Shown one piece after another: positions 23,700-31,348 of a stretch of 47,934 nucleotides of DNA. This stretch comes from a virus. Within the stretch, counting starts at the first letter, position 1. Each line of letters starts with the position of its first letter. The notes below the pieces were generated by a model, which saw only the letters and a program-made list of their open reading frames with translations, did no database searches and was not told where the DNA came from. The stretch spans positions 1 to 47,934 of IMG/VR virus record IMGVR_UViG_3300033153_006421; one strand, 5' to 3'. A program made the translations under genes and the position numbers.

Positions 23700-25331
23700 T
23701 TAGTCTGTAATCCACGAGGCCGCAAGAACTTTCTGCGCTTGGCCTGTCGTCTTCTGCACGTACTCCGCATCGGCCTGGGCCTTTCGCACGTCGGCGCGCA
23801 CTGAGTCGTGCACGTCGAACCAGTAGACCAGGATCTCATCGGAGGTCTGCCCGAGCCTGTGTGTCCGGCCCAGCAGCTGCTCCATCGTCGCCCCGCTCGG
23901 GGGCATGGAGGTCAGCACGTTCACCGACCACGCCTGCAGGTTGCTGCCTGTCCCATGACTCCGCACCGAGACCGCGAGCTGCCCGTCGGCCCCCTCGGGC
24001 ACGGGCGTGCCGACGGGCACCGAGGGGACGATGTCAGCCATGCCTTGGTGCATCGCCGTGGACACAGACCACACCAGGGCGGCGGGGTGACGCTCCAGCA
24101 GCTCGAGCACTGCGACAGCGATGAAGGGGTCGAGCCACACCGTCTCTACGGGCGGGGGGTCCTTGTGGCTGTGCTCCTGCCACGCTGCCCTGGCCTCCTG
24201 CGACTCGGCGTTGCCGCCCCCGTCGTCTACCCACGCCGCTACCTGGGCGGGGGTGTCGAGGCCACGGCGCCCCTGGCGGATGACGGCACGGACGGCGCGG
24301 TTCCACGCGTTGCGCGTCTGCATCCAGGGCAGGTCGGGCTCGCCGGGCCACGCCCACTCGTAGTAAAAACCCTGGAGCAGCTGCCGGCGGACTTGCGCCA
24401 GCTGCGCGGCGTCGGTGATCTCCACGCCAGCGGGGGACAGCCACCTGGCCTCGAGGCGATCAACGGCCTGGGCCACGACACCGGGCAGCTCGAGGGGGAC
24501 GCGACGGAACTCGATGCTCGCATCGCACGACTGGGTCGTGGTCATCAGCACGCCGGGGCTGTCGCGGAGCAGCTCGAAGAGGGCCGCCCGGGGGTCGCCG
24601 CCTTGGGCGATGGGGGCGTAGAGGCACTCGTCGTAGTGGGTCGGCTCGCCGCCCACATCGACACAAGCCGCCCACGCCTGCAGGTCGAGGTACTCCAGCG
24701 GCACGGGGCTGTGCTCGCGGAGGGCCAGCTCGACCAGATGCGCATAGTCCTTCAGGCTCCTGCTCGTGTAGGTGCCGCTCATGCCGACGAAGCGGGTGTC
24801 GGGGTGGTCGCGGAAGTAGCGGATGACCCGGCGTGTCCGCCCGGCCGTGCGGTGCCGCAAGGAGTGGCACTCGTCAGCGATGACCAGGTCGGGGGCGAGG
24901 GCGTCGAGCATCTCTGGGCGGCTGCTGATCTCCTCGTAGGAGCGCACGACCAGGGCGGAGTGGACGCGAAAGTGCGTCCGGAACTTGGCTATCTCCGTGT
25001 GGGTCTGCTTGCGCAGCCGGGCCGGGACCAGCAGGAGGGGGCGGCTGGCCTGCATCACAGTGGCGGCGATGGCGCTGATCAAGAACTTGCCGTGACCAAC
25101 GCCGACGATGCCGACAAAGCCGCCGAGCTGGCGGCACCAAAAGAGCGACTCCGCCTGGACGTCACGCAATGTATAGGTCCGAGTGAGCGTGACCTCGGCC
25201 CGGAGCCGGTCGAGGTCACGCCGTGTCGGCCTCCCGGACTTGCGAGGGAGCCCGAGGATGCGGACGGTCTGCCCTACCGGCGCGGGAGGTGCCTGCGCCG
25301 CATCCGAGCGGAGTCGCTCAAGGAGGTTCAC
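23700..25331 (-). CDS. SNF2-like superfamily 2 helicase
   Basis: A 543-residue helicase. A Walker A variant GVGHGK82 replaces GxGKT. Motif II is DECH (153-156), motif III SGTYTSRS (185-192), motif VI GRTHRLGQ near residue 494, typical of SNF2-type and phage DNA helicases. A central insertion of about 150 residues separates the two RecA lobes. GTG start overlapping the nuclease stop (GTGA). Likely remodels replication or recombination intermediates. Confidence 0.85.
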   Translation of the reverse strand: MNLLERLRSDAAQAPPAPVGQTVRILGLPRKSGRPTRRDLDRLRAEVTLTRTYTLRDVQAESLFWCRQLGGFVGIVGVGHGKFLISAIAATVMQASRPLLLVPARLRKQTHTEIAKFRTHFRVHSALVVRSYEEISSRPEMLDALAPDLVIADECHSLRHRTAGRTRRVIRYFRDHPDTRFVGMSGTYTSRSLKDYAHLVELALREHSPVPLEYLDLQAWAACVDVGGEPTHYDECLYAPIAQGGDPRAALFELLRDSPGVLMTTTQSCDASIEFRRVPLELPGVVAQAVDRLEARWLSPAGVEITDAAQLAQVRRQLLQGFYYEWAWPGEPDLPWMQTRNAWNRAVRAVIRQGRRGLDTPAQVAAWVDDGGGNAESQEARAAWQEHSHKDPPPVETVWLDPFIAVAVLELLERHPAALVWSVSTAMHQGMADIVPSVPVGTPVPEGADGQLAVSVRSHGTGSNLQAWSVNVLTSMPPSGATMEQLLGRTHRLGQTSDEILVYWFDVHDSVRADVRKAQADAEYVQKTTGQAQKVLAASWITD

Positions 25332-27199
25332 CCCTTGACCACGACGGCAGCTACAGATGTGAGGTACTGCGAGCAGTACACCCAGTAGGGGTTGTTGGTG
25401 TTGGCGACGAGGACGCTACCGCGCATGCCCTCGACGCGGAGCAGCGCCGCGACTTCCTTGAGGCCGTTGTTGTAGTCGAGCAGCAGGGGGTCGACCACCT
25501 TGTTGGCCTTGGCAACCTTCACCACCAGGGGGGCGATGAGGTCTTCGAAGGTCACGGGGCCGCTGCGCGGCTTGACCGGGGCGCAGTCGATATACAAGAC
25601 GTTCGCTGTGCCGAAGAACGAGGACACGGGGGGCTCGTCCTCGTCGACGATGACGTTGACCTCCTCGACTGCAGCCTTGACCTTCTCGACGATGGTAGCG
25701 GCTGCCCCCTCCGTGGCCTTCTTCACCGCGGTGGCGAGCACGTTGGGCTCGGACTCACCAGCCGCCGGGCCTTCGGCGTCCGGGGTGCCGCGTGCGTTGA
25801 CGGAGAGCAACACGCCACCGCCCTTCACGTAGAGCAGGCGCCCGTCGCTGAGGATGCACACCTCCTCGATGTGGGCCTTGGAGAGCCGGGCCAGGTTGAG
25901 GACCTCGCGGCACGCCTTGCTCGACTTGCTTGGGCTGAGGTTCTCCACATCGCTGGACTGGCAGAGCGAGACGAGCGCGTCGGCGCACAGCTTGTACTCG
26001 GTGTCGGTGCGGCGGCTGGCCTGCTTGATCGGCTCTTCGACGCGCTCCGCGGGGGGCGCCGCCTGAGGCTCGTCGGCCGGGGGCGTGACCACGGGGTCGT
26101 CGACCGCGGGGGCCTCGGCTGCCGCTGCCTGCTTGGCCTTCAGCTGCTCGAGGAGCGTGCCGCCCTTCGGGGGGTTGATGCCCTCGGCGCGGGCGTGCTC
26201 GACTGGCTCCGCCGAGGGCGGCTCTTCGGCCGGCGGCTCGGGGGTCTCGGCGCCGTCGACATCCTCGGCTTCACGGAGCAGTGCGAGCAGCCCGGGGGCC
26301 TCGTCCTTCCACGTGTCCTTGGGGTAGTCGTCCACCAGGAGGCGGGCGATCTGGTCAGCCTCGTGAGCGGTGGCGGGAGGGTTCGCGCCGTGCTTGGTCA
26401 CGGCTTGCTTGGCGATGAGGAGTCGAAGGTCGGCCACGGTATCTCCGGTGGGAAGTCCAGCGAATGCGCTGGTTTTGGGTGATGCGGTCTTGCGCAGTGC
26501 CTGGCAGATGGGGGAAAACTGGCAGCCGCCGAAGGCACTGCACGCGGTCCAGTTGGGTTCTGTTTCCTCGATGCCAGTTGCCCGGCTGAGGCCGACCATC
26601 TCGAGGGCAGTCGGCTGAAAATAGTTTTCCCACTGCTTCTCGAGGTCGCTGCGATCGAGCACGACCGAGACCTTGCGGGCCTGCAATCGGCCCCGCGTCT
26701 GGGTCTGCAGATGTCGCACACGGCAGCGGTCGGACTCAGTGAAGCGACACGCGTACAGCGCGTAGGGCACCATCTGCACGTCAGTGCGGAGACTCTCTTC
26801 GGTGCTGCCCCACTTCATGATATCGGAGGAGGTCTTGTAATCATCGACGCTGGGAAGAATGAGCTTGCGACAATCGAACACGTCGATGTAGCCCATCATG
26901 GGCAGGGCGATGTCGGCAAGATCAATCCGGTGCTCGAGGGAGATGTTCCCCTCGATGTAGTCCCGCTTGAGATCCTCCACGTACGGTGTGAGCTTGTTGG
27001 CGATGGCGCTGTGGTTCGGGGTGATCTCGGGGAGGGGCATGCCGGCGACGTACGCCTCGAGCCAAGCGTGTACGTTCTTGCCGGTGGTCTGCGCGGCGCT
27101 GTCCGGCGGCCTGGGCTGGTTGGTACACTTGTCGATGTACCACTTGCGCCGGCACAGCGAGAAGGTCTTGAACTGGCTTGGCGATGAGTGGCGGGGCAC
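25328..27199 (-). CDS. PD-(D/E)XK (Cas4/RecB-like) nuclease fused to a C-terminal domain
   Basis: A 623-residue protein. Residues about 5-235 are the nuclease: SPSQFKTFSLCRRKWYID, H44, GYIDVFD (D106), VDDYKTSSD (D120, K122) and Q142. C16 with C220, C226 and C232 gives the four-Cys iron-sulfur cluster arrangement of Cas4/AddB. A Pro/Ala/Glu-rich linker (about 315-415) leads to an unrecognised C-terminal domain (about 430-623). The GTG at 27199 has a GGAGG site and starts right at the nuclease motif. Likely end-processing in recombination. Confidence 0.8.
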   Translation of the reverse strand: MPRHSSPSQFKTFSLCRRKWYIDKCTNQPRPPDSAAQTTGKNVHAWLEAYVAGMPLPEITPNHSAIANKLTPYVEDLKRDYIEGNISLEHRIDLADIALPMMGYIDVFDCRKLILPSVDDYKTSSDIMKWGSTEESLRTDVQMVPYALYACRFTESDRCRVRHLQTQTRGRLQARKVSVVLDRSDLEKQWENYFQPTALEMVGLSRATGIEETEPNWTACSAFGGCQFSPICQALRKTASPKTSAFAGLPTGDTVADLRLLIAKQAVTKHGANPPATAHEADQIARLLVDDYPKDTWKDEAPGLLALLREAEDVDGAETPEPPAEEPPSAEPVEHARAEGINPPKGGTLLEQLKAKQAAAAEAPAVDDPVVTPPADEPQAAPPAERVEEPIKQASRRTDTEYKLCADALVSLCQSSDVENLSPSKSSKACREVLNLARLSKAHIEEVCILSDGRLLYVKGGGVLLSVNARGTPDAEGPAAGESEPNVLATAVKKATEGAAATIVEKVKAAVEEVNVIVDEDEPPVSSFFGTANVLYIDCAPVKPRSGPVTFEDLIAPLVVKVAKANKVVDPLLLDYNNGLKEVAALLRVEGMRGSVLVANTNNPYWVYCSQYLTSVAAVVVKG

Positions 27200-27201
27200 G
27201 G

Positions 27202-27282
27202 CTACGCCTCCCCCTCGATGATGCGCATCGCCAGGGAGGGCACGCCGAAGGCGGCGAGCAGGAGGATTGCGCGGAGGTTCAT
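27202..27282 (-). CDS. 26-residue leader micro-protein heading the replication operon
   Basis: It encodes MNLRAILLLAAFGVPSLAMR plus IIEGEA, looking like a signal peptide or single membrane helix, with a strong AAGGAG site 7 nt before the ATG and the stop 2 nt before the nuclease GTG. It is the first frame after the 27.3-kb promoter. Either a membrane peptide or a translational leader that opens the nuclease start site. Confidence 0.5.
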   Translation of the reverse strand: MNLRAILLLAAFGVPSLAMRIIEGEA

Positions 27283-27304
27283 GGTGTTCTCCTTGTCTAC
27301 AGGT

Positions 27305-27350
27305 CTTATACTCTGGTAGCCTATCTGTAGTCAAGGGCCTATTTCAAATA
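27305..27350 (-). promoter_or_regulatory. promoter and operator of the 18-27 kb replication operon
   Basis: On the minus strand TTGACT (27334-27329) and TATAAG (27310-27305) are 18 nt apart. The spacer carries CAGATAGGC, and just upstream of the -35 is the palindrome TATTTCAAATA (27340-27350). Both belong to the motif family repeated near 32 and 35 kb, so this promoter is probably controlled by the factor binding there. Confidence 0.65.
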
Positions 27351-27352
27351 AG

Positions 27353-29365
27353 CTACGTGGTGCCTGGCCTCGGCTTGCGCCAGAGCCGCTCGCGCTTGCC
27401 GCCGATACTCTCCTGCCTCACCCGCTCGCAGCCCAAGCGCCGTAGTGCCTCGGACACCCCCGTGCTGTGGCGGCGGATGTCGCTGCGTGGTACCCGCAGC
27501 GCGCCGATGATGGCAGCGCTCAAGCCGAAGGTTGGCTGGGGGTAGTCGCGCAGCCACCGGAGCAGCATCGCGTCATTCGTATCCTCGGCGCGGAACTCGT
27601 CGTTGCTGATCTCGCGCTCGACATCCAGGGCGTCGTCAAGATGCCACGGCTCCTTGGCCTTGAAGCGGTGAGCCGCCTCAGCCCACAGCTGGTCACGGAG
27701 CGCCTCCACCCAGTCGGTATCGATCCGCTCCTCGTTGACCCGCACCGCCCAGAAACGACGGTCGCCGGTCGGGTCAGTCAGCGGGTACTCGTCGTTGGAC
27801 GAGCCTACCAGGATGCTGTGCCGGGGGTACTCCTCGACGGTGCGTCCGTAGGGCGGGCGGTAGGCATCGGTGCGCCGGGTGATAAAGGCTTTGGCCCGGT
27901 TGCGATCGGCGCGGGCGAAGCTGTTCATCTCGCCGACCTCGAACCCCCACGTGGTCGCGAGCTGCATCGCAGCGGCGACGGGGTTGGACAGGTCGAGCTC
28001 CTCGTCGAGGAACCAGCGGTCAGAGAAGAGCGCGCGGTACATGCTCGACTTGCGGGTGCCTTGCTTGCCGACGAGCAGCAGGACCGTGTCGACCTGGCAG
28101 CCCGGGGTCAGCGCGCGGGCCACGGCGGCGATGGCGGTCTTTGCGCCGTACGCCCTATGCAGCGGGGTGTCGGGAATGCCGGCGGCGCGTATCAGCCAGC
28201 CGTCCAGCCGGGGCTGGCGGTCCCACTCGAGGTCAGCGAGGTACTCCTGGACCTGGTTCGTGGGGTTCTCGTGGGCGACCATGGTTGTAGCCTCGGCCGC
28301 GTGTGTCGCGAAGGGCTCGAACCCGTAGGTGTCGTGTATGGCGATGCGCAGGGCCAGGAGGTCGTGGTCTTTGATGGGCTTCCCGCCGAGGGTGATCTGG
28401 CGCAGGAACTCATCGTACCGGAGCCTCCCGGCGTAGCGGCTGTCGCGGCGCAAGGCGCGCGTTGTGTTGGTCAGGTTCGTCTTGGGTGTGCCGCTCTGCG
28501 TGAGCGCGAAGGCCAGGGCGGGGTTGTCGGTCCAGCTGGTCTTGCAGGTGGAGCAGCTCACGAAGGCCCGGCCGTCGCTGCGCCGACCTATGAAGGCGCT
28601 GGGCGTGCCGTCGTCGTGGAAGGGACAGCAGATGCTGAGCTTGTCCTCGACGGTCTCCGCCAGCTCGGCCAGCGTGATGCCGTAGTCAGGCAGGTTGATC
28701 TCGGCGAAGTCGCAGAGCTTGCGCATCTGGATGCGGCTGGCCGCGTTGCGCATCGGTGCGGGGATGTCAATGCCCGCCGCCCACGCCTCGAGGGCCGTGC
28801 GATCTGTGCGGGTGTGGGTGCGTATGACCGTCTGGTAGCGGCTGCCGTGATGCGCGCCGCCCACCCGCATGCGGCGGGAGGGGTTGATCGCGGTGGCGTC
28901 GCCTTCGATAGCGTGGCACACCGCGGCCATCACGTTGCGCCACTGCGCCTCCTCGGCCATGGTCCAGGGGTTGGCCTGGAGCCGCCAGAAACAATGGATG
29001 GACCGGCCGGGGCTGGCGCCTTGGGGGCGGTCGTCGCCGGACAGGACCACCGCGGTGGGGGCCGGCATGCCGTGGGCGATGGCCCGGTCGAGGCGCTCGA
29101 GCTGCTCGGGGATGGTGCCGTGGTCGGCCTCGGCCCACACGGCGGGGAGGTCGAGCACGGCTTGGCGACCGATGCCCTTGCCGCTGGCTGGCATCTCTAC
29201 GTCAGGCCGGATGCGGGCGGGCGTCCAGTAGAGCCCGTCCTTTTGATGCCAGGTGCCTTCGGCGTCCCTGGTGCTGATAGTGCCGCACCAGTGTACGTCT
29301 TCGGGGTCACTGAGGAGACGATCAAACTGGGCAGAGGTGACCGCGCCGAACTGCATCATTGTCAT
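27353..29365 (-). CDS. primase-helicase (AEP-like N-terminus, VirE-type SF3-like ATPase)
   Basis: A 670-residue protein. Residues about 60-200 resemble a primase-polymerase (SIHCFWRL with H124; CHAIEGDATAINPSRRMRVGG). A zinc site follows (CCPFH 246-250; CSTC 271-274). The C-terminal helicase has Walker A G433KQGTRKSS (Arg where Gly is usual), Walker B WGFEVGEM (E476/E479), and GSSNDEYPLTDPTGDRRFW with sensor N524 and Arg finger R536/R537. It should prime and unwind the phage origin. ATG at 29365 follows AGGAG; the frame is open upstream without a site. Confidence 0.85.
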   Translation of the reverse strand: MTMMQFGAVTSAQFDRLLSDPEDVHWCGTISTRDAEGTWHQKDGLYWTPARIRPDVEMPASGKGIGRQAVLDLPAVWAEADHGTIPEQLERLDRAIAHGMPAPTAVVLSGDDRPQGASPGRSIHCFWRLQANPWTMAEEAQWRNVMAAVCHAIEGDATAINPSRRMRVGGAHHGSRYQTVIRTHTRTDRTALEAWAAGIDIPAPMRNAASRIQMRKLCDFAEINLPDYGITLAELAETVEDKLSICCPFHDDGTPSAFIGRRSDGRAFVSCSTCKTSWTDNPALAFALTQSGTPKTNLTNTTRALRRDSRYAGRLRYDEFLRQITLGGKPIKDHDLLALRIAIHDTYGFEPFATHAAEATTMVAHENPTNQVQEYLADLEWDRQPRLDGWLIRAAGIPDTPLHRAYGAKTAIAAVARALTPGCQVDTVLLLVGKQGTRKSSMYRALFSDRWFLDEELDLSNPVAAAMQLATTWGFEVGEMNSFARADRNRAKAFITRRTDAYRPPYGRTVEEYPRHSILVGSSNDEYPLTDPTGDRRFWAVRVNEERIDTDWVEALRDQLWAEAAHRFKAKEPWHLDDALDVEREISNDEFRAEDTNDAMLLRWLRDYPQPTFGLSAAIIGALRVPRSDIRRHSTGVSEALRRLGCERVRQESIGGKRERLWRKPRPGTT

Positions 29366-29397
29366 GTGGTGGCTCCTGGTGTGTGGCGAGGTGATGC

Positions 29398-29414
29398 CGG
29401 GGGAGCTACCCCCG
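29398..29414 (-). promoter_or_regulatory. GC hairpin upstream of the primase-helicase gene
   Basis: CGGGGG and CCCCCG pair around AGCTA at 29398-29414, in the 128-nt gap before the primase-helicase gene. No U-run is present. It may insulate or protect the downstream message. The same gap holds an 18-codon ATGA-coupled frame (29441-29497), too weak to call as a gene. Confidence 0.4.
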
Positions 29415-29493
29415 ACGCTCACCACATGAGCATAGACAGCCTACTCCCTGGGCGGGCCGGGAGCAACCTGCTGGGCATAGCGCCGGGCGGTCC

Positions 29494-29814
29494 TCATGGT
29501 ACGTCCTCGCAGTCAGGGCGTGCGTCAGGGGAGCAGGGGCAGCGCGCCCACGCCAGGTGCCCATCGGCGATCGGGGGCACCAGCTCGCAACGGGCCGCTA
29601 CGGGGTCTGTGCTGGCCCGGGGCTGCTCGGGGTGCTGGCGTGCGGCGAAGCCCCCGCCGAGGGAGCCCGCCTGTGGTGGCGGCGGCGGGGCGTGGGGGCG
29701 GAGGAGCAGCGCCTCGAGCCAGCGTACGGTGGGTTCGGTGTTGCCGAGGCGGGAAGACTTGGCGATGACGAGGGCGTTGCCGCACATGCGCTGGTCGTCG
29801 TCGGTCCACATCAT
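29494..29814 (-). CDS. hypothetical protein
   Basis: A 106-residue protein beginning MMWTDDDQRMCGNALVIAKS, with a Pro-rich middle and a C-terminal Cys group (CEL...CPCSPD...CEDVP). The ATG at 29814 overlaps the previous stop (ATGA). No family recognised. Confidence 0.55.
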   Translation of the reverse strand: MMWTDDDQRMCGNALVIAKSSRLGNTEPTVRWLEALLLRPHAPPPPPQAGSLGGGFAARQHPEQPRASTDPVAARCELVPPIADGHLAWARCPCSPDARPDCEDVP

Positions 29815-29996
29815 GTCCTCTCCCTCCCTTGTGTGATGCAACCGCAAGACCACCGCCAACCGCCGTAGCCCCGCCACACGCGGAACCATCCGACAGGCGG
29901 CTCGTACCCGTCATGCTCTTGATCGGTCCGCGGCCACACCCTGTACGTGCCGCATCCAAGGCAGCGCGAGGCCGGCCGTATCTTCCGCCACCTCAT
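29811..29996 (-). CDS. small Trp-rich zinc-ribbon-like protein
   Basis: A 61-residue protein with CLGCGTYRVWPRT and WSCGCITQG forming a probable four-Cys site, and nine Trp residues. Coupled to both neighbours by 4-nt overlaps. Function unknown. Confidence 0.6.
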   Translation of the reverse strand: MRWRKIRPASRCLGCGTYRVWPRTDQEHDGYEPPVGWFRVWRGYGGWRWSCGCITQGRERT

Positions 29997-30220
29997 CGGT
30001 GCACCGGGACGATCCGACGGTCGCTGTAGGCACCGCCGCCGAGGGTACGACAGGATGCTCGGTCGTTGTGAAGGCAGCGGGCGGCGCCGGAGAGCGTGCG
30101 GTGGGTGTGGCCGCAGTCGCCCCGGACAGGGCCGGCGCAGACGTAGGGCGGTGCGGTGTGGCGGAGGCGGTCGACGGTGTCAGCGACGACCATGTCGCGT
30201 GGCCTGGTGGTGGCGGTCAT
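29993..30220 (-). CDS. small Cys-containing protein
   Basis: A 75-residue protein with the core CGHTHRTLSGAARCLHND, a pattern recurring in small phage proteins, possibly one metal site. ATG at 30220 from the ATGA overlap with the upstream gene. Function unknown. Confidence 0.6.
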   Translation of the reverse strand: MTATTRPRDMVVADTVDRLRHTAPPYVCAGPVRGDCGHTHRTLSGAARCLHNDRASCRTLGGGAYSDRRIVPVHR

Positions 30221-30372
30221 CGGCTGGGCTCCTCGGCGGCGGCGGGCCACATGACAGGTGCGTCCTGGGCGTAGGTGACGATGGTGCTGGCGACCATGAT
30301 GCCGATCATCGCGGCCAGGCCGTACAGATAGATGGCGTGCTCGAGGCGGGCGGCGGGGTCGGGGCGGGTCAC
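30217..30372 (-). CDS. 51-residue membrane protein
   Basis: A GTG start (VTRPDPAARLEH), then one membrane span AIYLYGLAAMIGIMVASTIV and an acidic end. It overlaps its neighbours by 4 nt on both sides. The start lies inside a 32-bp direct repeat shared with the next junction. Function unknown. Confidence 0.55.
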   Translation of the reverse strand: MTRPDPAARLEHAIYLYGLAAMIGIMVASTIVTYAQDAPVMWPAAAEEPSR

Positions 30373-30389
30373 GAGGTCACCTCGATGAG
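30358..30389. repeat. 32-bp direct repeat, copy 1, at a stop/start junction
   Basis: Identical over 32 bp to 30747-30778; a 16-bp partial third copy is at 30812-30827. It encodes the end LIEVTS of one gene and the overlapping start VTRPD of the next, and contains the 13-bp dyad CGAGGTCACCTCG. Confidence 0.85.
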
Positions 30390-30761
30390 CACACGGGCGA
30401 GGTCAAGGCGGTCGGCGTCGTCTGCCGTGCCTTGTGCCCACATGCGGAGAAGGTAGGGGAGCTTGCCGGGCTTGCGGATGAGGTACCCCTTGTCGTCCCA
30501 GCCGGCGAGGCATGCGAAGCGCAGCGCGTACCCGAAGCCCTGCGGGTCGTCGAGGTCAACGCGGAGCATGTGCTCTGACACGAGCCCGTCTGAGCTGCCA
30601 TCGTGGACGCTCCACTCTCCCGCGCTTGCGTGGAGACAGACAGCCTTGAAGCTCCTGCCAGGATGGGTGTCGTGGACAACGATCACCACCACTCCGCGAG
30701 CAAGCGGAATCGCCGGCATGATGTCCAGCCAGGTTTCGGTTTCGGCGTCGGGGCGGGTCAC
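30369..30761 (-). CDS. hypothetical protein flanked by direct repeats
   Basis: A 130-residue mixed alpha/beta protein with GTG start (VTRPDAETETWLD) and end LIEVTS. Both its start and stop junctions lie in copies of the same 32-bp repeat, so it may have entered as a cassette. No family recognised. Confidence 0.6.
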   Translation of the reverse strand: MTRPDAETETWLDIMPAIPLARGVVVIVVHDTHPGRSFKAVCLHASAGEWSVHDGSSDGLVSEHMLRVDLDDPQGFGYALRFACLAGWDDKGYLIRKPGKLPYLLRMWAQGTADDADRLDLARVLIEVTS

Positions 30762-30778
30762 GAGGTCACCTCGATGAG
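30747..30778. repeat. 32-bp direct repeat, copy 2, at a stop/start junction
   Basis: Second identical copy, 389 nt from the first, at the junction between the 30758 and 30369 genes, again encoding LIEVTS / VTRPD. The two copies bracket one gene. Confidence 0.85.
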
Positions 30779-31348
30779 GGTCAGGTAGACGGTGGCCTGG
30801 CGGCGCATACCGTCGGGGCGGGTCACGTCCATCACGGCGCGCAGCGTGACGCCGTTGTGGGTGAGGAGGACCGGCGTGGCCTTGTGCTGGTGGGCATACA
30901 GCTGGCGCATGACGCGGGCTTGTCTCTTGATCAGGGTGAGGGGCTGTCGCTTGGCCTTGGCCTGGGCCGCGGCGAGCTTGGCGGGGTAGGCGGCTTGGGC
31001 AGCGAGCAGCCGGGCGAGGGCCTTGTCACGGGCGAGGGTAGCGCGGGTCAGGGTGGCTGTGTGTCTGTCGCGGGCCTTGTCGGTGGTGGCCCCGTCGATG
31101 CGGCCCAGGGCGTTGTTGATGCGCGTGGCGATCTTGTCGAGGGCCAGGGCGCGGGAGGCGTCGTCGTCGCGGCGAGCGAGGCGGACCTCATTGAGGGCCA
31201 CGTCCACCGCGTGCTCGCTGTCAAGGGTCAGCTGGGTGTAGCCGAAGCTCACCACGGTGTCGGGGGTCCAGCTGATTGCGCGGAGGGCTGCGACGAGGGC
31301 GCCGGCCGTGGTCCAGCCGGGCTCGAGGAGGGTGGTGGGGGTGCTCAT
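30758..31348 (-). CDS. hypothetical helical protein, first gene after the control region
   Basis: A 196-residue, mostly helical protein rich in Ala, Arg and Lys (LDKIATRINNALGRI; TATLTRATLARDKALARLLA). No catalytic motif. It follows the leader GGAGATCACC-ATG shared by other early genes and is the first gene transcribed leftward from the repeat region, so it should be expressed early. Possibly DNA-binding from its basic helices, but unproven. Confidence 0.6.
   Translation of the reverse strand: MSTPTTLLEPGWTTAGALVAALRAISWTPDTVVSFGYTQLTLDSEHAVDVALNEVRLARRDDDASRALALDKIATRINNALGRIDGATTDKARDRHTATLTRATLARDKALARLLAAQAAYPAKLAAAQAKAKRQPLTLIKRQARVMRQLYAHQHKATPVLLTHNGVTLRAVMDVTRPDGMRRQATVYLTLIEVTS

Noticed and set aside
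29441-29497. 18-codon frame coupled to the 29494 gene stop
   Set aside because: The ATGA junction is present, but the peptide is too short and featureless to separate from chance.
27467-29836. 789-codon plus-strand frame opposite the primase-helicase
   Set aside because: The opposite strand has clear zinc, Walker and sensor motifs. The frame is Gly/Val/Arg-rich antisense, typical of high-GC shadows.
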